In this document: positions 6,273-15,600 of the stretch, one piece after another
How positions within the stretch are numbered: position 1 is the first letter of the stretch
Layout of the letters: each line of letters begins with the position of its first letter
Translations under genes and position numbers: made by a program
NCBI GenBank assembly: GCA_033720975.1
Contig: JAWWBL010000023.1
Coordinates: 1-21,789 of the forward strand
DNA from: JAWWBL01 sp033720975
GTDB lineage: Bacteria; Actinomycetota; Acidimicrobiia; Spongiisociales; ZC4RG35
Reading direction: 5' to 3'
Length of the DNA stretch: 21,789 nt
The notes under the pieces: model-generated
Databases searched by the model: none
Seen by the model: the letters and a program-made list of their open reading frames with translations, nothing else
Told to the model about the DNA's origin: nothing

Positions 6273-9200
6273 CTAGAGAATCGACCGGGGGCCCAGCAGT
6301 TCCTTCAGCTCTGCAAACAATGCCGATCGAGGCTCGACTTTGTGAGAGTCCCCGAGCCGAAGGATCTTGGTGTCACCGTTGTCCGTCATGTGGAGATAGA
6401 CCTGGGCCGATCCGGGATGATTCCTCAAGATCGCCTTGAGGCTCACAACCACCTCGGGTGTCAGCCGGACCGAGGGCACCGTGAGCCGCACCGACTGGTC
6501 GTCCCTCATCTCCAGCTCTTTCATCTCCCGAGACACCACTTTGACTTCGTCACCTCGATGATCGAGGTTGCCGGCCACCACGAGGATCGCGTCTTCGACG
6601 ATGAGCGGGCCGAAGTCGGCGACGGTCTTCGGGAAGGCGATGCACTCCACGGAGCCCTCGAGATCCTCGAGCTGGAAGAAGAGCATTGGGTCGCCGTTCT
6701 TGGTCCAACGCCGCGTGATGGACCCGACGATCCCCGCGACCGTCACCGAGGCGCGATCTGTCAACTCGGCTAGATGGCCGATGCGGTGCGACGTGGCCGA
6801 CTCGAGCGCCGCGCCCATCGACAGCAAGGGGTGGTCAGACACGTAGAGACCCAACATCTCCTTCTCGAACGCCAGCTGGGTCTTCTTGGGCCACTCATGG
6901 CGCGGGATGGTGGGCGCGGCGTCCTGGGTCAGCCCGGGCTCACCCTCGAACAGGGAGAACTGGCCGATTTCCTCGTTGCGGCGCCGCTCGACCGTTGCAT
7001 CGAGGATCTGCTCGTGAACCAGGGTCAAGCCTTTGCGGGTCTCGCCGACGCCGTCGAAGGCGCCTGCCTTGATGAGCGACTCGACAGTCCTCTTGTTGAG
7101 GACCGTGGTGTCAACGCGGTCGACGAAGTCCTGGAACGACTCGAACGGGCCCTCCTCACGGGCCACGACGATGTGCTCGACCACTCCCTCGCCGACGTTT
7201 CGCACCGCGGACAGGCCGAACCGGATGCGCCCCTGATGGACAGTGAAATCGGAGTCGGACTCGTTCACATCCGGCACGAGCACCTCGATCCCCATCTGTC
7301 GGCACTCGTGCAGATAGATGGCGGTGCGGTCTTTGTCTCTCTTGGTCGCCGTGAGAAGAGACGCCAGGTACTCGGCGGGGTGATGCGCCTTCAGGTATGC
7401 GGTCTGATAGGCAACCAGCCCGTACCCGGCGGCGTGGGCCTTTGGAAAGCCGTATCCCGCGAAATGCTCGATGAGACGGAACAGGTCACGCCCCATCTGC
7501 TCAGAGTGGCCCTGATCGATGCACCCCTGAACGAACTTGGCCTCCTCGGCTTGCATCACCGACTTGATCTTCTTCCCCATCGCCCGCCGGAGATTGTCGG
7601 CGTCGGCGACCGAGTAACCGGCGATCTCCTGGGCGGCGGCCATCACCTGCTCCTGGTAGACCATGATCTGGTAGGTGTCCGCCAGCTTCTCGGCAAGCGC
7701 CGGATGAAGGTGCTCCACGGGGGCACGGCCGTTCTTTCGATCTGCGTAGAGGTTGTGCATGTTCGCCCCCATAGGACCAGGGCGGAACAGGGCAACCAGA
7801 GCTATCACGTCATTGAAGCTGTCGGGTTCAAGTGACCGGATCAATGCCCGCATCGCCGAGCCTTCCATTTGGAAGACCCCAATGGTGTTCCCGGTGCGGA
7901 GGAGGTCGAAGGTCTTAGCGTCGTCGAGCGGGATGCTGTCGATGTCGACCCTGCTGCCGGTCGTCCGCTCGACCAGCTCGAGGCAGCGCTCGATGATCGA
8001 CAGGTTGCGAAGACCCAGGAAGTCCATCTTCAGGAGGCCGAGATCCTCGACCGCGTGCATCTCAAATTGGGTGACCAGCTCGGCGCCCTCACCCTTGCGC
8101 TGCACCGGCACGATGTTGGTCAAGGGCTCAGGGGCTATCACAACCGCGGCGGCGTGGATCGAATCCTGCCGCCGCAGGCCCTCTAGACCTCTGGCCGCAT
8201 CGATGATCTCCTTGACGGCAGGGTCAGCCGAGTACATCTCCCTCAACCCATGAGCGTTGGCATACCAGTCCCGCACCTCTGACGACGCGCCAGGCCCGGG
8301 CTGGGTCAGGACCTGGTCGAGCGTGGGGTCTTTGCCGAGGATGGATGGGGGCATCGCCTTGGCCACCCGGTCCCCAAGCGAATAGGGATGGCCGAGGACC
8401 CGGGCGCTGTCCCTGATCGCCTGCTTTCCCTTGATGGTCGAGAACGTGATGATCTGGGCAACACGATCATGGCCGTATCTCTCCGCGGCATAACGAATCA
8501 TCTCTGCCCGGTAGCGCTCGTCGAAGTCCATGTCGATGTCAGGCATCGACTTGCGCCCGGGATTGAGGAACCTCTCGAAGATGAGGCCGTACTCCAGTGG
8601 GTCGATGTCGGTGATGTTCAGGCAGTAGGAAACGATCGACCCGGCCGCCGACCCCCGGCCTGGTCCCACCCGAATGCCGTTCTCCCGTGCATGCCTTATC
8701 AGGTCCCACACGATCAGGAAGTAGGCGGGGAACCCCATCTCCTCGATGATCTTGAGCTCGTGCTCGACCCGCTCCCAGACTTCTGTTTCGGGTGACGACC
8801 CGTATCGCTCCGCCGCTCCCTGGGCGACGAGGTGGCGGAGATAACTCAACTCGGTCTCACCTTCCGGCACGGGAAAGTTGGGAAGCAGGATGTTCCCCAG
8901 GTCCAAGGTGACATCAGCCCGTTCCGCGATGACGAGTGTGTTGTCGCAGGCTCCTGGATACTCGGTGTCAGGGAACAACCGACGCATTTCATCACCGCTC
9001 TTCAGGTAATGCTCGGACCCCTCGAACCGGAGCCTGCCCGGCTCGTTTCTCAGCGAGCCGGTCTGAATGCAGAGCAGGACGTCGTGGGCCTCGTGCTCTT
9101 GACGAGTGGTGTAGTGGGCGTCGTTGGTGGCGAGGAGAGGAGCACCAATCCGGGAGCCGATCTCGAGCAAATCCGGCATGATCCTGCGCTGAGCTTCCAG

Positions 9201-9770
9201 CCCATGGTCCTGCAACTCGATGTAGAAACCGTCTTTTCCGAAGATGTCCTGGAAGCGCGCTGCGGCGGCTACCGCAGCTTCGAAGTCGCGAATCGCGCCC
9301 TTGGCGCCCTCCTCGCTCGGAGCATCCGGCGCGAGTAGCTGAGGGACGAGGCCACCGAGACACCCAGAGGTGGCGATGATCCCCTCGGCGTTCTGGGACA
9401 ACAACTCGGCGTCCATCCTCGGCTTGTAGTAGTAACCATCGAGGTAAGCCCTGGACGCCAGGTTCAGCAGGTTCCGATAACCGGTCTCGTTCTCGGCCAG
9501 GAGGTTCATGTGGAACCGTCGGTTGGCGTCACCGAGAGGGCGATCGAACCTGGAGCCCTCGACAAAGTACGCCTCGATGCCGATGATCGGCTTGACGCCT
9601 GCGGCCTTCGCCGCCTTCACGAACTCCACGACCCCGTAGAGGTTCCCGTGGTCGGTGATGGCTATCGCAGGCTGGTTGTCAGCCGCGGCGGCCCGGACCA
9701 CATCCTTGATACGGGCGGCGCCGTCGAGAAGGGAGTACTCGGTGTGGAGATGGAGATGGGCGAATGACAC
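6273..9770 (-). CDS. dnaE: DNA polymerase III alpha subunit (replicative, DnaE1-type)
   Basis: 1165 residues, full length, from GTG 9770 (begins SFAHLHLHTEYSLLDG). The N-terminal PHP domain keeps its metal ligands His7, His9, Asp16, His41, Glu66, His87, Cys137, Asp217 and His219, so intrinsic 3'-5' proofreading as in mycobacterial DnaE1 is likely. Polymerase motifs include GPGRGSAAGSIVSYCLNITD (369-388) and PDIDMDFDERYR (410-421), with catalytic Asp411 and Asp413. A third acidic motif is in KMDFLGLRNLS. The fingers region MVYQEQVMAAAQEIAGYS and the C-terminal OB fold (VTVAGIVGSITRRW, LEDLEGSVECIAFP) are present. The role is chromosomal replication within the Pol III holoenzyme. The start has no Shine-Dalgarno; a TAAGTT box 15 nt upstream would give a leader of only a few bases. 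The gene lies downstream of the rhomboid gene with a 95-base gap. Confidence 0.97.
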   Translation of the reverse strand: MSFAHLHLHTEYSLLDGAARIKDVVRAAAADNQPAIAITDHGNLYGVVEFVKAAKAAGVKPIIGIEAYFVEGSRFDRPLGDANRRFHMNLLAENETGYRNLLNLASRAYLDGYYYKPRMDAELLSQNAEGIIATSGCLGGLVPQLLAPDAPSEEGAKGAIRDFEAAVAAAARFQDIFGKDGFYIELQDHGLEAQRRIMPDLLEIGSRIGAPLLATNDAHYTTRQEHEAHDVLLCIQTGSLRNEPGRLRFEGSEHYLKSGDEMRRLFPDTEYPGACDNTLVIAERADVTLDLGNILLPNFPVPEGETELSYLRHLVAQGAAERYGSSPETEVWERVEHELKIIEEMGFPAYFLIVWDLIRHARENGIRVGPGRGSAAGSIVSYCLNITDIDPLEYGLIFERFLNPGRKSMPDIDMDFDERYRAEMIRYAAERYGHDRVAQIITFSTIKGKQAIRDSARVLGHPYSLGDRVAKAMPPSILGKDPTLDQVLTQPGPGASSEVRDWYANAHGLREMYSADPAVKEIIDAARGLEGLRRQDSIHAAAVVIAPEPLTNIVPVQRKGEGAELVTQFEMHAVEDLGLLKMDFLGLRNLSIIERCLELVERTTGSRVDIDSIPLDDAKTFDLLRTGNTIGVFQMEGSAMRALIRSLEPDSFNDVIALVALFRPGPMGANMHNLYADRKNGRAPVEHLHPALAEKLADTYQIMVYQEQVMAAAQEIAGYSVADADNLRRAMGKKIKSVMQAEEAKFVQGCIDQGHSEQMGRDLFRLIEHFAGYGFPKAHAAGYGLVAYQTAYLKAHHPAEYLASLLTATKRDKDRTAIYLHECRQMGIEVLVPDVNESDSDFTVHQGRIRFGLSAVRNVGEGVVEHIVVAREEGPFESFQDFVDRVDTTVLNKRTVESLIKAGAFDGVGETRKGLTLVHEQILDATVERRRNEEIGQFSLFEGEPGLTQDAAPTIPRHEWPKKTQLAFEKEMLGLYVSDHPLLSMGAALESATSHRIGHLAELTDRASVTVAGIVGSITRRWTKNGDPMLFFQLEDLEGSVECIAFPKTVADFGPLIVEDAILVVAGNLDHRGDEVKVVSREMKELEMRDDQSVRLTVPSVRLTPEVVVSLKAILRNHPGSAQVYLHMTDNGDTKILRLGDSHKVEPRSALFAELKELLGPRSIL

Positions 9771-9785
9771 GACTCGAGCCAGGGA

Positions 9786-9804
9786 AACTTACAACTGTGT
9801 AGTT
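9786..9804 (-). promoter_or_regulatory. Putative dnaE promoter with small inverted repeat
   Basis: On the minus strand TAAGTT (9786-9791) lies 15 nt upstream of the dnaE GTG. Immediately upstream is a palindrome AACT-N4-AGTT (9793-9804), which could be an operator. It is not a good LexA box (GAAC-N4-GTTC). The whole rhomboid-dnaE gap (9771-9865) otherwise holds nothing recognisable. Confidence 0.3.
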
Positions 9805-9865
9805 CTGATGAATCTAGCAGCGCGTGACTCGACCGGCCACGTCGCGAAATCGGGCTCTATCCAAC

Positions 9866-10687
9866 TCACAAGATGACAGCCACCACGGCCACCACACCGA
9901 CTGCCAGCGCCGCCGCCACCCGCTGCACCGTCGAGGCCCGGCTGCTCATCCGAGACCATGCTTCCCCAATCACGTAGCCGGCGATCAATCCACCAAGGTG
10001 CGCCTCCCAGGAGACGATCGGTATGAAGATCGGGATCGCCGCGTTGAGTAGCAAGAGGAACCCGATCTGGCGGAGCATCATCCTCCCCTGAAGTGTGTTT
10101 CTCCGCCTCACCGCATGGTTGGCCCAGATCCCGAACAACCCGAAGATGGCCCCCGAGGCGCCCACTCCCCCGCGCCCTATCAAAAAGGCGAAGGCGCCTC
10201 CCATGCCGGCTGCAGCGAGGTAGAGGGCGAGGAAGGCGGGGACACCGACGCTTCGCTCTATCTGTGGGCCCAGCACCCAAAGCGCCCACATATTCACGAG
10301 GATGTGGGTGATGTTGGCGTGGAGCAGCACCGGAGTGAAGATCCGCCACCACTCGCCAGCGGCGACGAGACGGTTGTCCTGGATCAGCGCATCGATTACC
10401 GACGCGCCGGAGCCGTTGCTCGTGAACAGATAGAAAGCTGCAGCGACCGCAATGAGAGTGACCGTCGCCGGCGCACCGGACGCGGCAGCTCGTCGGGTCC
10501 GCGTGGCGGCAGGGATGACTCTCTGGGTTCCTTCTTGACGCACACACTCGGGGCAACGTTGCCCAACCGATGCGTCAATCGAGCAATCGGCGCATATCGG
10601 GCGTCCACACCTCGTGCAGCTCAGAAGCGTGTGCCGCCCGGGATGGCGATAGCAGACCGGAGCCTCGGTTGAGTGATCTTGGGTCAC
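9866..10687 (-). CDS. Rhomboid family intramembrane serine protease with N-terminal zinc-binding domain
   Basis: 273 residues from GTG 10687. Residues 11-48 hold a B-box-like zinc module (Cys12, His15, Cys24, Cys27, Cys32, Cys35, Cys45, Cys48), predicted cytosolic. A linker of ~25 residues follows, then six or more hydrophobic helices from about residue 72 to 240. Rhomboid signatures are HANITHILVNMWALW (123-137), the catalytic Ser178 in GVGASGAIFG, and His230 in EAHLGGLIAGY. A last C-terminal helix (about 254-273) would make a seventh TM. The enzyme cleaves transmembrane segments; its substrate is unknown. The start is backed by TACCGT 7 nt upstream, giving a leaderless mRNA that starts in the 27-base gap after rluD, so it may be transcribed separately from lspA-rluD as well as by read-through. 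Confidence 0.92.
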   Translation of the reverse strand: MTQDHSTEAPVCYRHPGRHTLLSCTRCGRPICADCSIDASVGQRCPECVRQEGTQRVIPAATRTRRAAASGAPATVTLIAVAAAFYLFTSNGSGASVIDALIQDNRLVAAGEWWRIFTPVLLHANITHILVNMWALWVLGPQIERSVGVPAFLALYLAAAGMGGAFAFLIGRGGVGASGAIFGLFGIWANHAVRRRNTLQGRMMLRQIGFLLLLNAAIPIFIPIVSWEAHLGGLIAGYVIGEAWSRMSSRASTVQRVAAALAVGVVAVVAVIL

Positions 10688-10694
10688 AAAGCCG

Positions 10695-10700
10695 ACGGTA
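10695..10700 (-). promoter_or_regulatory. Putative leaderless -10 box of the rhomboid gene (TACCGT)
   Basis: TACCGT lies 7 nt upstream of GTG 10687, in the short gap after the rluD stop. It is the same hexamer as that before the 95-aa membrane protein gene. Confidence 0.45.
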
Positions 10701-10714
10701 TCGGATAGTCGGGT

Positions 10715-11626
10715 CTACCCAGAGGAAAGCTTCGCGATGACCGCCTGGAGGTCCGCCGGGAGCGGCGCCTCGAGATTCATAGCCTCTCCGGTGACGGGAT
10801 GTCGGAACCCGATCGTCCTGGCATGTAGGAACTGCCGGGGCGACTGCGCCCTGGTGGTCTTTTTTCCATATGTCTTGTCCCCAATGACCGGATGCCCGAT
10901 TGCGGCAAAGTGAACCCGGATCTGGTGGGTGCGGCCCGTTTCCAACTTGGCCGCCACAAGAGAGCAGTTCTCGTTGGTGAATGTCCTGATCACCTGGTAG
11001 TGGGTAACGGCGCGCTTGCCCTCTGCCATCACGGCTCGGCGTCGCGGACGATCCAGGTCGCGGGCGATCGGAGCGTCGATGGTGCCGGTCGGGGCAGAAA
11101 ACTCGCCATCTACCAGTGAGTCGTAGACCCGCTCAACCTCCCGTCGCTCGATCATCGCCTTGAGGCTGGTGTATGCGTCGGCGCTTCGAGCCACGATCAT
11201 CGCTCCAGACGTGTCCCGATCCAATCGATGGACGATTCCCCAGCGGCCGGAGTCTCCAACCCCGTGGATATCGGGGTACTGGTACAGGAGGCCCGCCGCC
11301 AATGTGTCCGATCCCGTGCCGGCTCCGGGGTGGACGACCAGTCCCGCCGGCTTGTCGATGACTGCAAGATGCTCATCCTCGTACAGCACATCGAATTCGA
11401 TCGGCTGGGGCTCCAGCTCATCTGAGGACGGAGGGCTGAGGGTCTTGAGCACGGCTCCAGCCGAGACGCGGTCTGCCGCCTTCATCGGGACGCCGTCCAA
11501 CGTCGCTCCGCCATCTACGAGCGTGCGCGCCACGGACCGGCTCACGCCCAATATGACCGAAATCGCCTTGTCGGCCCTCTGCCCATCGAGTTCGGTTGGG
11601 ATGCGGGTTACGACCTCGTCTGCCAT
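10715..11626 (-). CDS. rluD: Large-subunit rRNA pseudouridine synthase, RluD/RluA family
   Basis: 303 residues from ATG 11626 (MADEVVTRIP). The frame is open 24 codons further upstream, but that part lies inside lspA and is not homologous. An S4 RNA-binding domain is at about 15-60 (RADKAISVILGVSRSVARTLVDGG). The catalytic core has Asp136 in GIVHRLDRDTSG, the DKPAGLVVHPG motif (91-101), and the C-terminal GRTHQIRVHFAAIGHPVIGD motif. It isomerises uridines, by analogy in helix 69 of 23S rRNA, although RluA-family target sites cannot be told from sequence alone. It overlaps the 3' end of lspA by 19 bases, the usual lspA-rluD pairing in Actinomycetota and Firmicutes, and is cotranscribed with it. 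Confidence 0.94.
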   Translation of the reverse strand: MADEVVTRIPTELDGQRADKAISVILGVSRSVARTLVDGGATLDGVPMKAADRVSAGAVLKTLSPPSSDELEPQPIEFDVLYEDEHLAVIDKPAGLVVHPGAGTGSDTLAAGLLYQYPDIHGVGDSGRWGIVHRLDRDTSGAMIVARSADAYTSLKAMIERREVERVYDSLVDGEFSAPTGTIDAPIARDLDRPRRRAVMAEGKRAVTHYQVIRTFTNENCSLVAAKLETGRTHQIRVHFAAIGHPVIGDKTYGKKTTRAQSPRQFLHARTIGFRHPVTGEAMNLEAPLPADLQAVIAKLSSG

Positions 11627-12093
11627 GCGTGGATTAGTAACAGAGCGACGGCGACCGTGATGGAGGCGTCGGCGACATTGAAAGTCGGGATACGCCAAAG
11701 CTCGACCCAGTCGATGACCTTCCCGTCGAGAAAGCCATCACCCCGAAACACACGGTCGGCGAGGTTGCCGAGGGCGCCTCCCAAGACCAGCCCCATCGCC
11801 ACGACCTCTATCTTGGGCCTGGCAGCCCTGAGCGCACCCAAGACGAAACCGGACACCGCAATAGCGGCCAGCCCCAGATAGGGACCTGCTCCTGTGAACA
11901 ATGAGAACGCAGCCCCGGGGTTCTCCGTGTAGGTGAGGAGCAAGAAACCAGGGATGAGTGTCTCCGGTTTGTCTGCGAATGTCGCTGCGGCGTACCTCTT
12001 GGTCAGTAGGTCGACGGCGACAACGGCGGCGGCTACGCCGATTGCGGTCAGATAGCGCCGGGTCAACGGGACTTTGCCGCGCACTCCACGCAC
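11608..12093 (-). CDS. lspA: Lipoprotein signal peptidase (signal peptidase II)
   Basis: Up to 161 residues. This inner-membrane aspartyl protease removes signal peptides from diacylglyceryl-modified prolipoproteins. Four hydrophobic helices are visible. The catalytic dyad is Asp113 in GGALGNLADRV and Asp142 in FNVADASI, and TENPGAAFSLF (56-66) is the conserved family box. The start is uncertain: GTG 12093 and GTG 12084 both overlap the upstream zinc-finger gene, while TTG 12066 would give a four-base TTGA overlap with that gene's stop and a 152-aa protein beginning just before helix 1. No start has a good Shine-Dalgarno. Operon order is zinc-finger gene, lspA, rluD. Confidence 0.94.
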   Translation of the reverse strand: MRGVRGKVPLTRRYLTAIGVAAAVVAVDLLTKRYAAATFADKPETLIPGFLLLTYTENPGAAFSLFTGAGPYLGLAAIAVSGFVLGALRAARPKIEVVAMGLVLGGALGNLADRVFRGDGFLDGKVIDWVELWRIPTFNVADASITVAVALLLIHAWQTRS

Positions 12094-12437
12094 AGCGTCG
12101 CGTAAGGGAGGACGTCGAGTCGCTGGACGGGGATTGCCTTGGCGCAGCTCTCGCAGATCCCGTACTCGCCGGCCTCGATGCGGGCCAGCGCCCGGTCCAC
12201 TTTGCTGAGCAGATCTAGCGTGTTCTGCTCGATAGACAGCTCTTTGGCGTATTCGAGCTTCATCGAGCTCGCCTCGGCGTTGCCCGGATCGGGACTCCGA
12301 TCCGAAGAGCTCTCGGTCATTCGTGCCACCTCGATCTCCCGCTCGTACTCGTCGACGAGCTCTTGAAGTCGCTCCCGCTCGGCCTCTAGACGGGTCCTGA
12401 AGCGGTCTACGGTGGATTTCGCGAGCTTTCTAGCCAT
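12063..12437 (-). CDS. TraR/DksA-family zinc-finger protein
   Basis: 124 residues. The N-terminal two thirds is a charged helical coiled-coil (about 5-40 and 60-88). The C-terminus has a four-cysteine zinc finger, Cys95, Cys98, Cys116 and Cys119, in the arrangement GICESCAKAIP...LCVEC typical of TraR/DksA/YteA proteins. Coiled-coil tip residues resemble the DksA type (LVDEYEREI), but whether it enters the RNA polymerase secondary channel and works with ppGpp is unknown. Linkage to lspA-rluD is common in Actinomycetota. The start ATG has an AGGTAGG Shine-Dalgarno-like site 6 nt upstream. It is divergent from ileS across a 186-base gap (12438-12623), in which I see no tRNA gene and no T-box GGGTGG element. 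Confidence 0.9.
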   Translation of the reverse strand: MARKLAKSTVDRFRTRLEAERERLQELVDEYEREIEVARMTESSSDRSPDPGNAEASSMKLEYAKELSIEQNTLDLLSKVDRALARIEAGEYGICESCAKAIPVQRLDVLPYATLCVECAAKSR

Positions 12438-12607
12438 CTCTGAACCTACCTGAATTGGCCGGGCACCCTACCAACGCCGGGCGACTACCAGGAGTTTCTT
12501 GGTCGTGGGTGCGAGTTGACAACCGGACACATGAACGGCCGCCCAACCAAACTCATTCCCCCGATTTCGGGTTGAGTCAATTCAGATTTATTCCGAGGAA
12601 GCACCAT

Positions 12608-12613
12608 TACCAT
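12608..12613 (+). promoter_or_regulatory. Putative leaderless -10 box of ileS (TACCAT)
   Basis: TACCAT lies 10 nt upstream of ATG 12624. The purine-rich GAGGAA at 12595-12600 is too far (over 20 nt) to act as a Shine-Dalgarno for this start. If the box is used there is no room for a T-box leader, unlike ileS of many actinobacteria. Confidence 0.4.
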
Positions 12614-12623
12614 CCCGCCCCAA

Positions 12624-15600
12624 ATGCCCCTTTTCACGCCACTAGAGCACGTCCCCTCCCACGACTCCCTCGAGCGTCGAATCCTGGAGTGGTGGGATCA
12701 GGAGGAGGTGTTCAACAAGCTGAGGGAGCAGACCAAGGACGGCCCCCGTTTCAGCTTCATCGACGGCCCCGTGACTGCAAACAAGATCCTCGGTGTGCAC
12801 ACGGCATGGGGCAGAACCCTCAAGGACGTCTTCCAGCGCTACAAGGCGATGCAGGGTCATCAACTTCGTTTCCAAAACGGGTTCGACTGCCAGGGCCTAT
12901 GGATAGAGGTCGGTGTCGAGCAGGAGTTGGGCCTGAATTCGAAGCGGGAGATCGAAGAGTTCGGCCTCGAGGAGTTCGCCAAGCGCTGTCGCGAGAAGGT
13001 TGCCTGGTCGGTGCAGGAATTGATTCGCGGCTCCGAGAGGCTGGGCTACTGGATGGACTGGGGCAACGACTACCTCACCTTCTCAGACAACAACATCGAG
13101 TACATCTGGAGGTTCTTGAAAACGCTGCACGAGCGAAACTGGCTCTACCTCGGCCACCGATCCACCGAGTGGTGCCCACGCTGCGGCACGTCTATCTCCC
13201 AGCATGAGATCACCGGCCAATCTGGGGTCTACCAGGAAAAGACTGACCCCTCTTTGTATGTCAGGCTCCCGCTGACGAACCGTCCCGGAGAGTCGCTGGT
13301 GGTATGGACCACCACACCGTGGACTCTTCCTGCCAACGTGGCCGCTGCGGTTCATCCCGGGTACGAGTACGGCCGGAGGGAGAACGGCGAGTGGGTAGCC
13401 GTCGACCTGTATCCGGATGAGGACTTCTCCGAAAGGATCATGGGCTCGGAGATGGTGGGATGGTCCTACCGCGGACCGTTCGACGATCTAGCTCCCGGGG
13501 CAGGGGTGGAACACACGGTCATCCCCTGGGACGACGTCACCCTGGAACAGGGCACCGGGGTGGTTCACATCGCGCCGGGCTGCGGGGCCGAGGACTTCGA
13601 GTTGGCAGGCCTTCACGACCTGGCGATTCTCAGCCCGGTCAACGAGTCGGGCCGCTTCTACCCTGAGTACGGCTGGCTTGCCGGAAAGTCGACCGTCGAG
13701 GCGCGCGACGAGATCGTAAGCCATCTCGACACGAGCGGAGTCCTCGTCGAGGCGGGCGACTACGTCCACTCCTACCCACACTGCTGGCGATGCAACACGC
13801 CTCTGATTTTCCGCGTCGCAGACGACTGGTACATCGATGTCACCGACATCCGTCCACAAATGATCGAGGCCAATTCGACGATCGAGTGGACGCCCCCGTA
13901 CATGGGAAAACTGATGGATGACTGGCTGATGAACATGGGCGATTGGAACATCTCCCGTCGTCGCTACTACGGCCTGCCATTGCCCATCTACATCTGCGAC
14001 AACGGGCACGTCACGGTCGTCGGATCCCGATCTGAGCTGGAAGAGCTCGCCACGGACGGGCTGGATCAGCTCGAGGAATTGCGACGGCCGTGGATCGACA
14101 GGGTGACGATCCGCTGTGTGCAATGTGGAGACAAAGAAGTCAGGCGGATACCGGAAGTCGGCGATGTGTGGCTGGATGCCGGCATTGTCCCGTTCTCAAC
14201 TCTCGGGTGGCATAACGAGGAATGGATCCCCGGTGGCAATGCCACCGGCGCAGCCGCGGGCCTGACCGGTGCCGACCTTCCCGACCACTCCTACTGGGAG
14301 CAGTGGTTCCCCGCCGACTGGGTGAGTGAGATGCGTGAACAGGTCCGGCTGTGGTTCTACTCCCAGCTGTTCATGTCGGTCGCCCTCGTGGGCAAGGCAC
14401 CTTTCAAGACTGTCCTCGGCTACGAGAAGATGGTGGCCGAGGACGGACGAGAGATGCATGGGTCGTGGGGCAACCTGATCGAGGCGGAAGAGGCCTTCGA
14501 GAAGATGGGTGCCGATGTCATGCGATGGATGTTCTGTGCGCACCCACCCGATCGGAACCTCAAGTTTGGTTATACGGGTGCTCATCAGGTGCAGCGGAAA
14601 CTTCTCACGCTGTGGAATTCGGCCCGCTTCCTCGTCGACTACGGGAACATCGAGGGATTCCAACCCACCTACTCCGACCTGATCACCGGTCCGTCCGAAG
14701 TCGAGCTCCAGGAAATAGACCGCTGGATGCTCACGCGCTCAGCGGAGGCCATCCGGGCAGCAACCGAATCGCTGGAACGGTGGCGGGTCGACGAATTGAT
14801 CACCGACTTCGAGAATTACCTGGACGACCTGTCCAATTGGTATATCCGTCGCAACCGCCGCAGGTTCTACGATTTCGACGAGGGTGCATTTCGGACGCTG
14901 TGGGTCGCGCTTGTCGCGGCACTGCGAATCGTCTCACCGGTCATGCCGTTCCTAACCGACCACCTGTGGCGAAGCCTTGTTTCGGGCCCGTGTCCCGAGG
15001 CGCCGACTTCCATTCATCTGGCTGGGTGGCCGCAGCCACGGGTCGCGATCGACCAGGGCCTGATCGACGCCATGGCCGTCACTCGCCGTGTCGTGGAGCT
15101 TGGCCGGCGCACGCGCATGGAAGCCAGCCTGAAGTTGCGCCAACCTCTGCGAAGTGCAGTGGTGCGAGGAGCCGAGCTCGCCAAGCGCCATACCGCGGAG
15201 ATCAAGGAGGAGCTCCGGGTCAAGGAACTCTCTTTCGACGACACCGGCGACGTGGAGGTGACGCTCAAACCTGACTTCCCGGCGCTCGGTCCAAGGCTTG
15301 GGCCCAAAGTGAAAGAAGTAGCCGCAGCTTTGGCCCGTGGTGACTATGAGCATGCCGACGACGGGTCGGTCGTGGTGGCTGGCGAGAGGCTGGAGTCCCA
15401 TGAGGTGATCCGAACAGAGCGAACTCTCATGGAAGGATGGGTCGTGGGCCACGATGACGGTATAAGCGTGGCTCTCGATCCCGAGCTTGACGATGATCTC
15501 ATACGCGAGGGACGGGCATTCGAGCTGATCCGCTCACTCAACGAACAACGCAAGACGGAAGATCTGGAGCTGACAGATCGGATCCGTCTGTGGCTTCCCG

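Noticed and set aside
6774..7835. 353-codon open frame antisense to dnaE
   Set aside because: Shadow of the dnaE reading frame; no promoter, ribosome site or family motif.
9793..9804. LexA/SOS box upstream of dnaE
   Set aside because: The half-sites are AACT/AGTT, not GAAC/GTTC with four-base spacing; kept only as an unnamed palindrome.
12438..12623. Possible T-box riboswitch upstream of ileS
   Set aside because: No GGGTGG-type T-box element or specifier-loop pattern is visible, and the TACCAT box would place the transcript start next to the ATG.
14351..15274. 307-codon frame inside ileS in another frame
   Set aside because: It is Arg/Gly/Ser/His-rich out-of-frame sequence covering conserved IleRS domains; ileS is intact.
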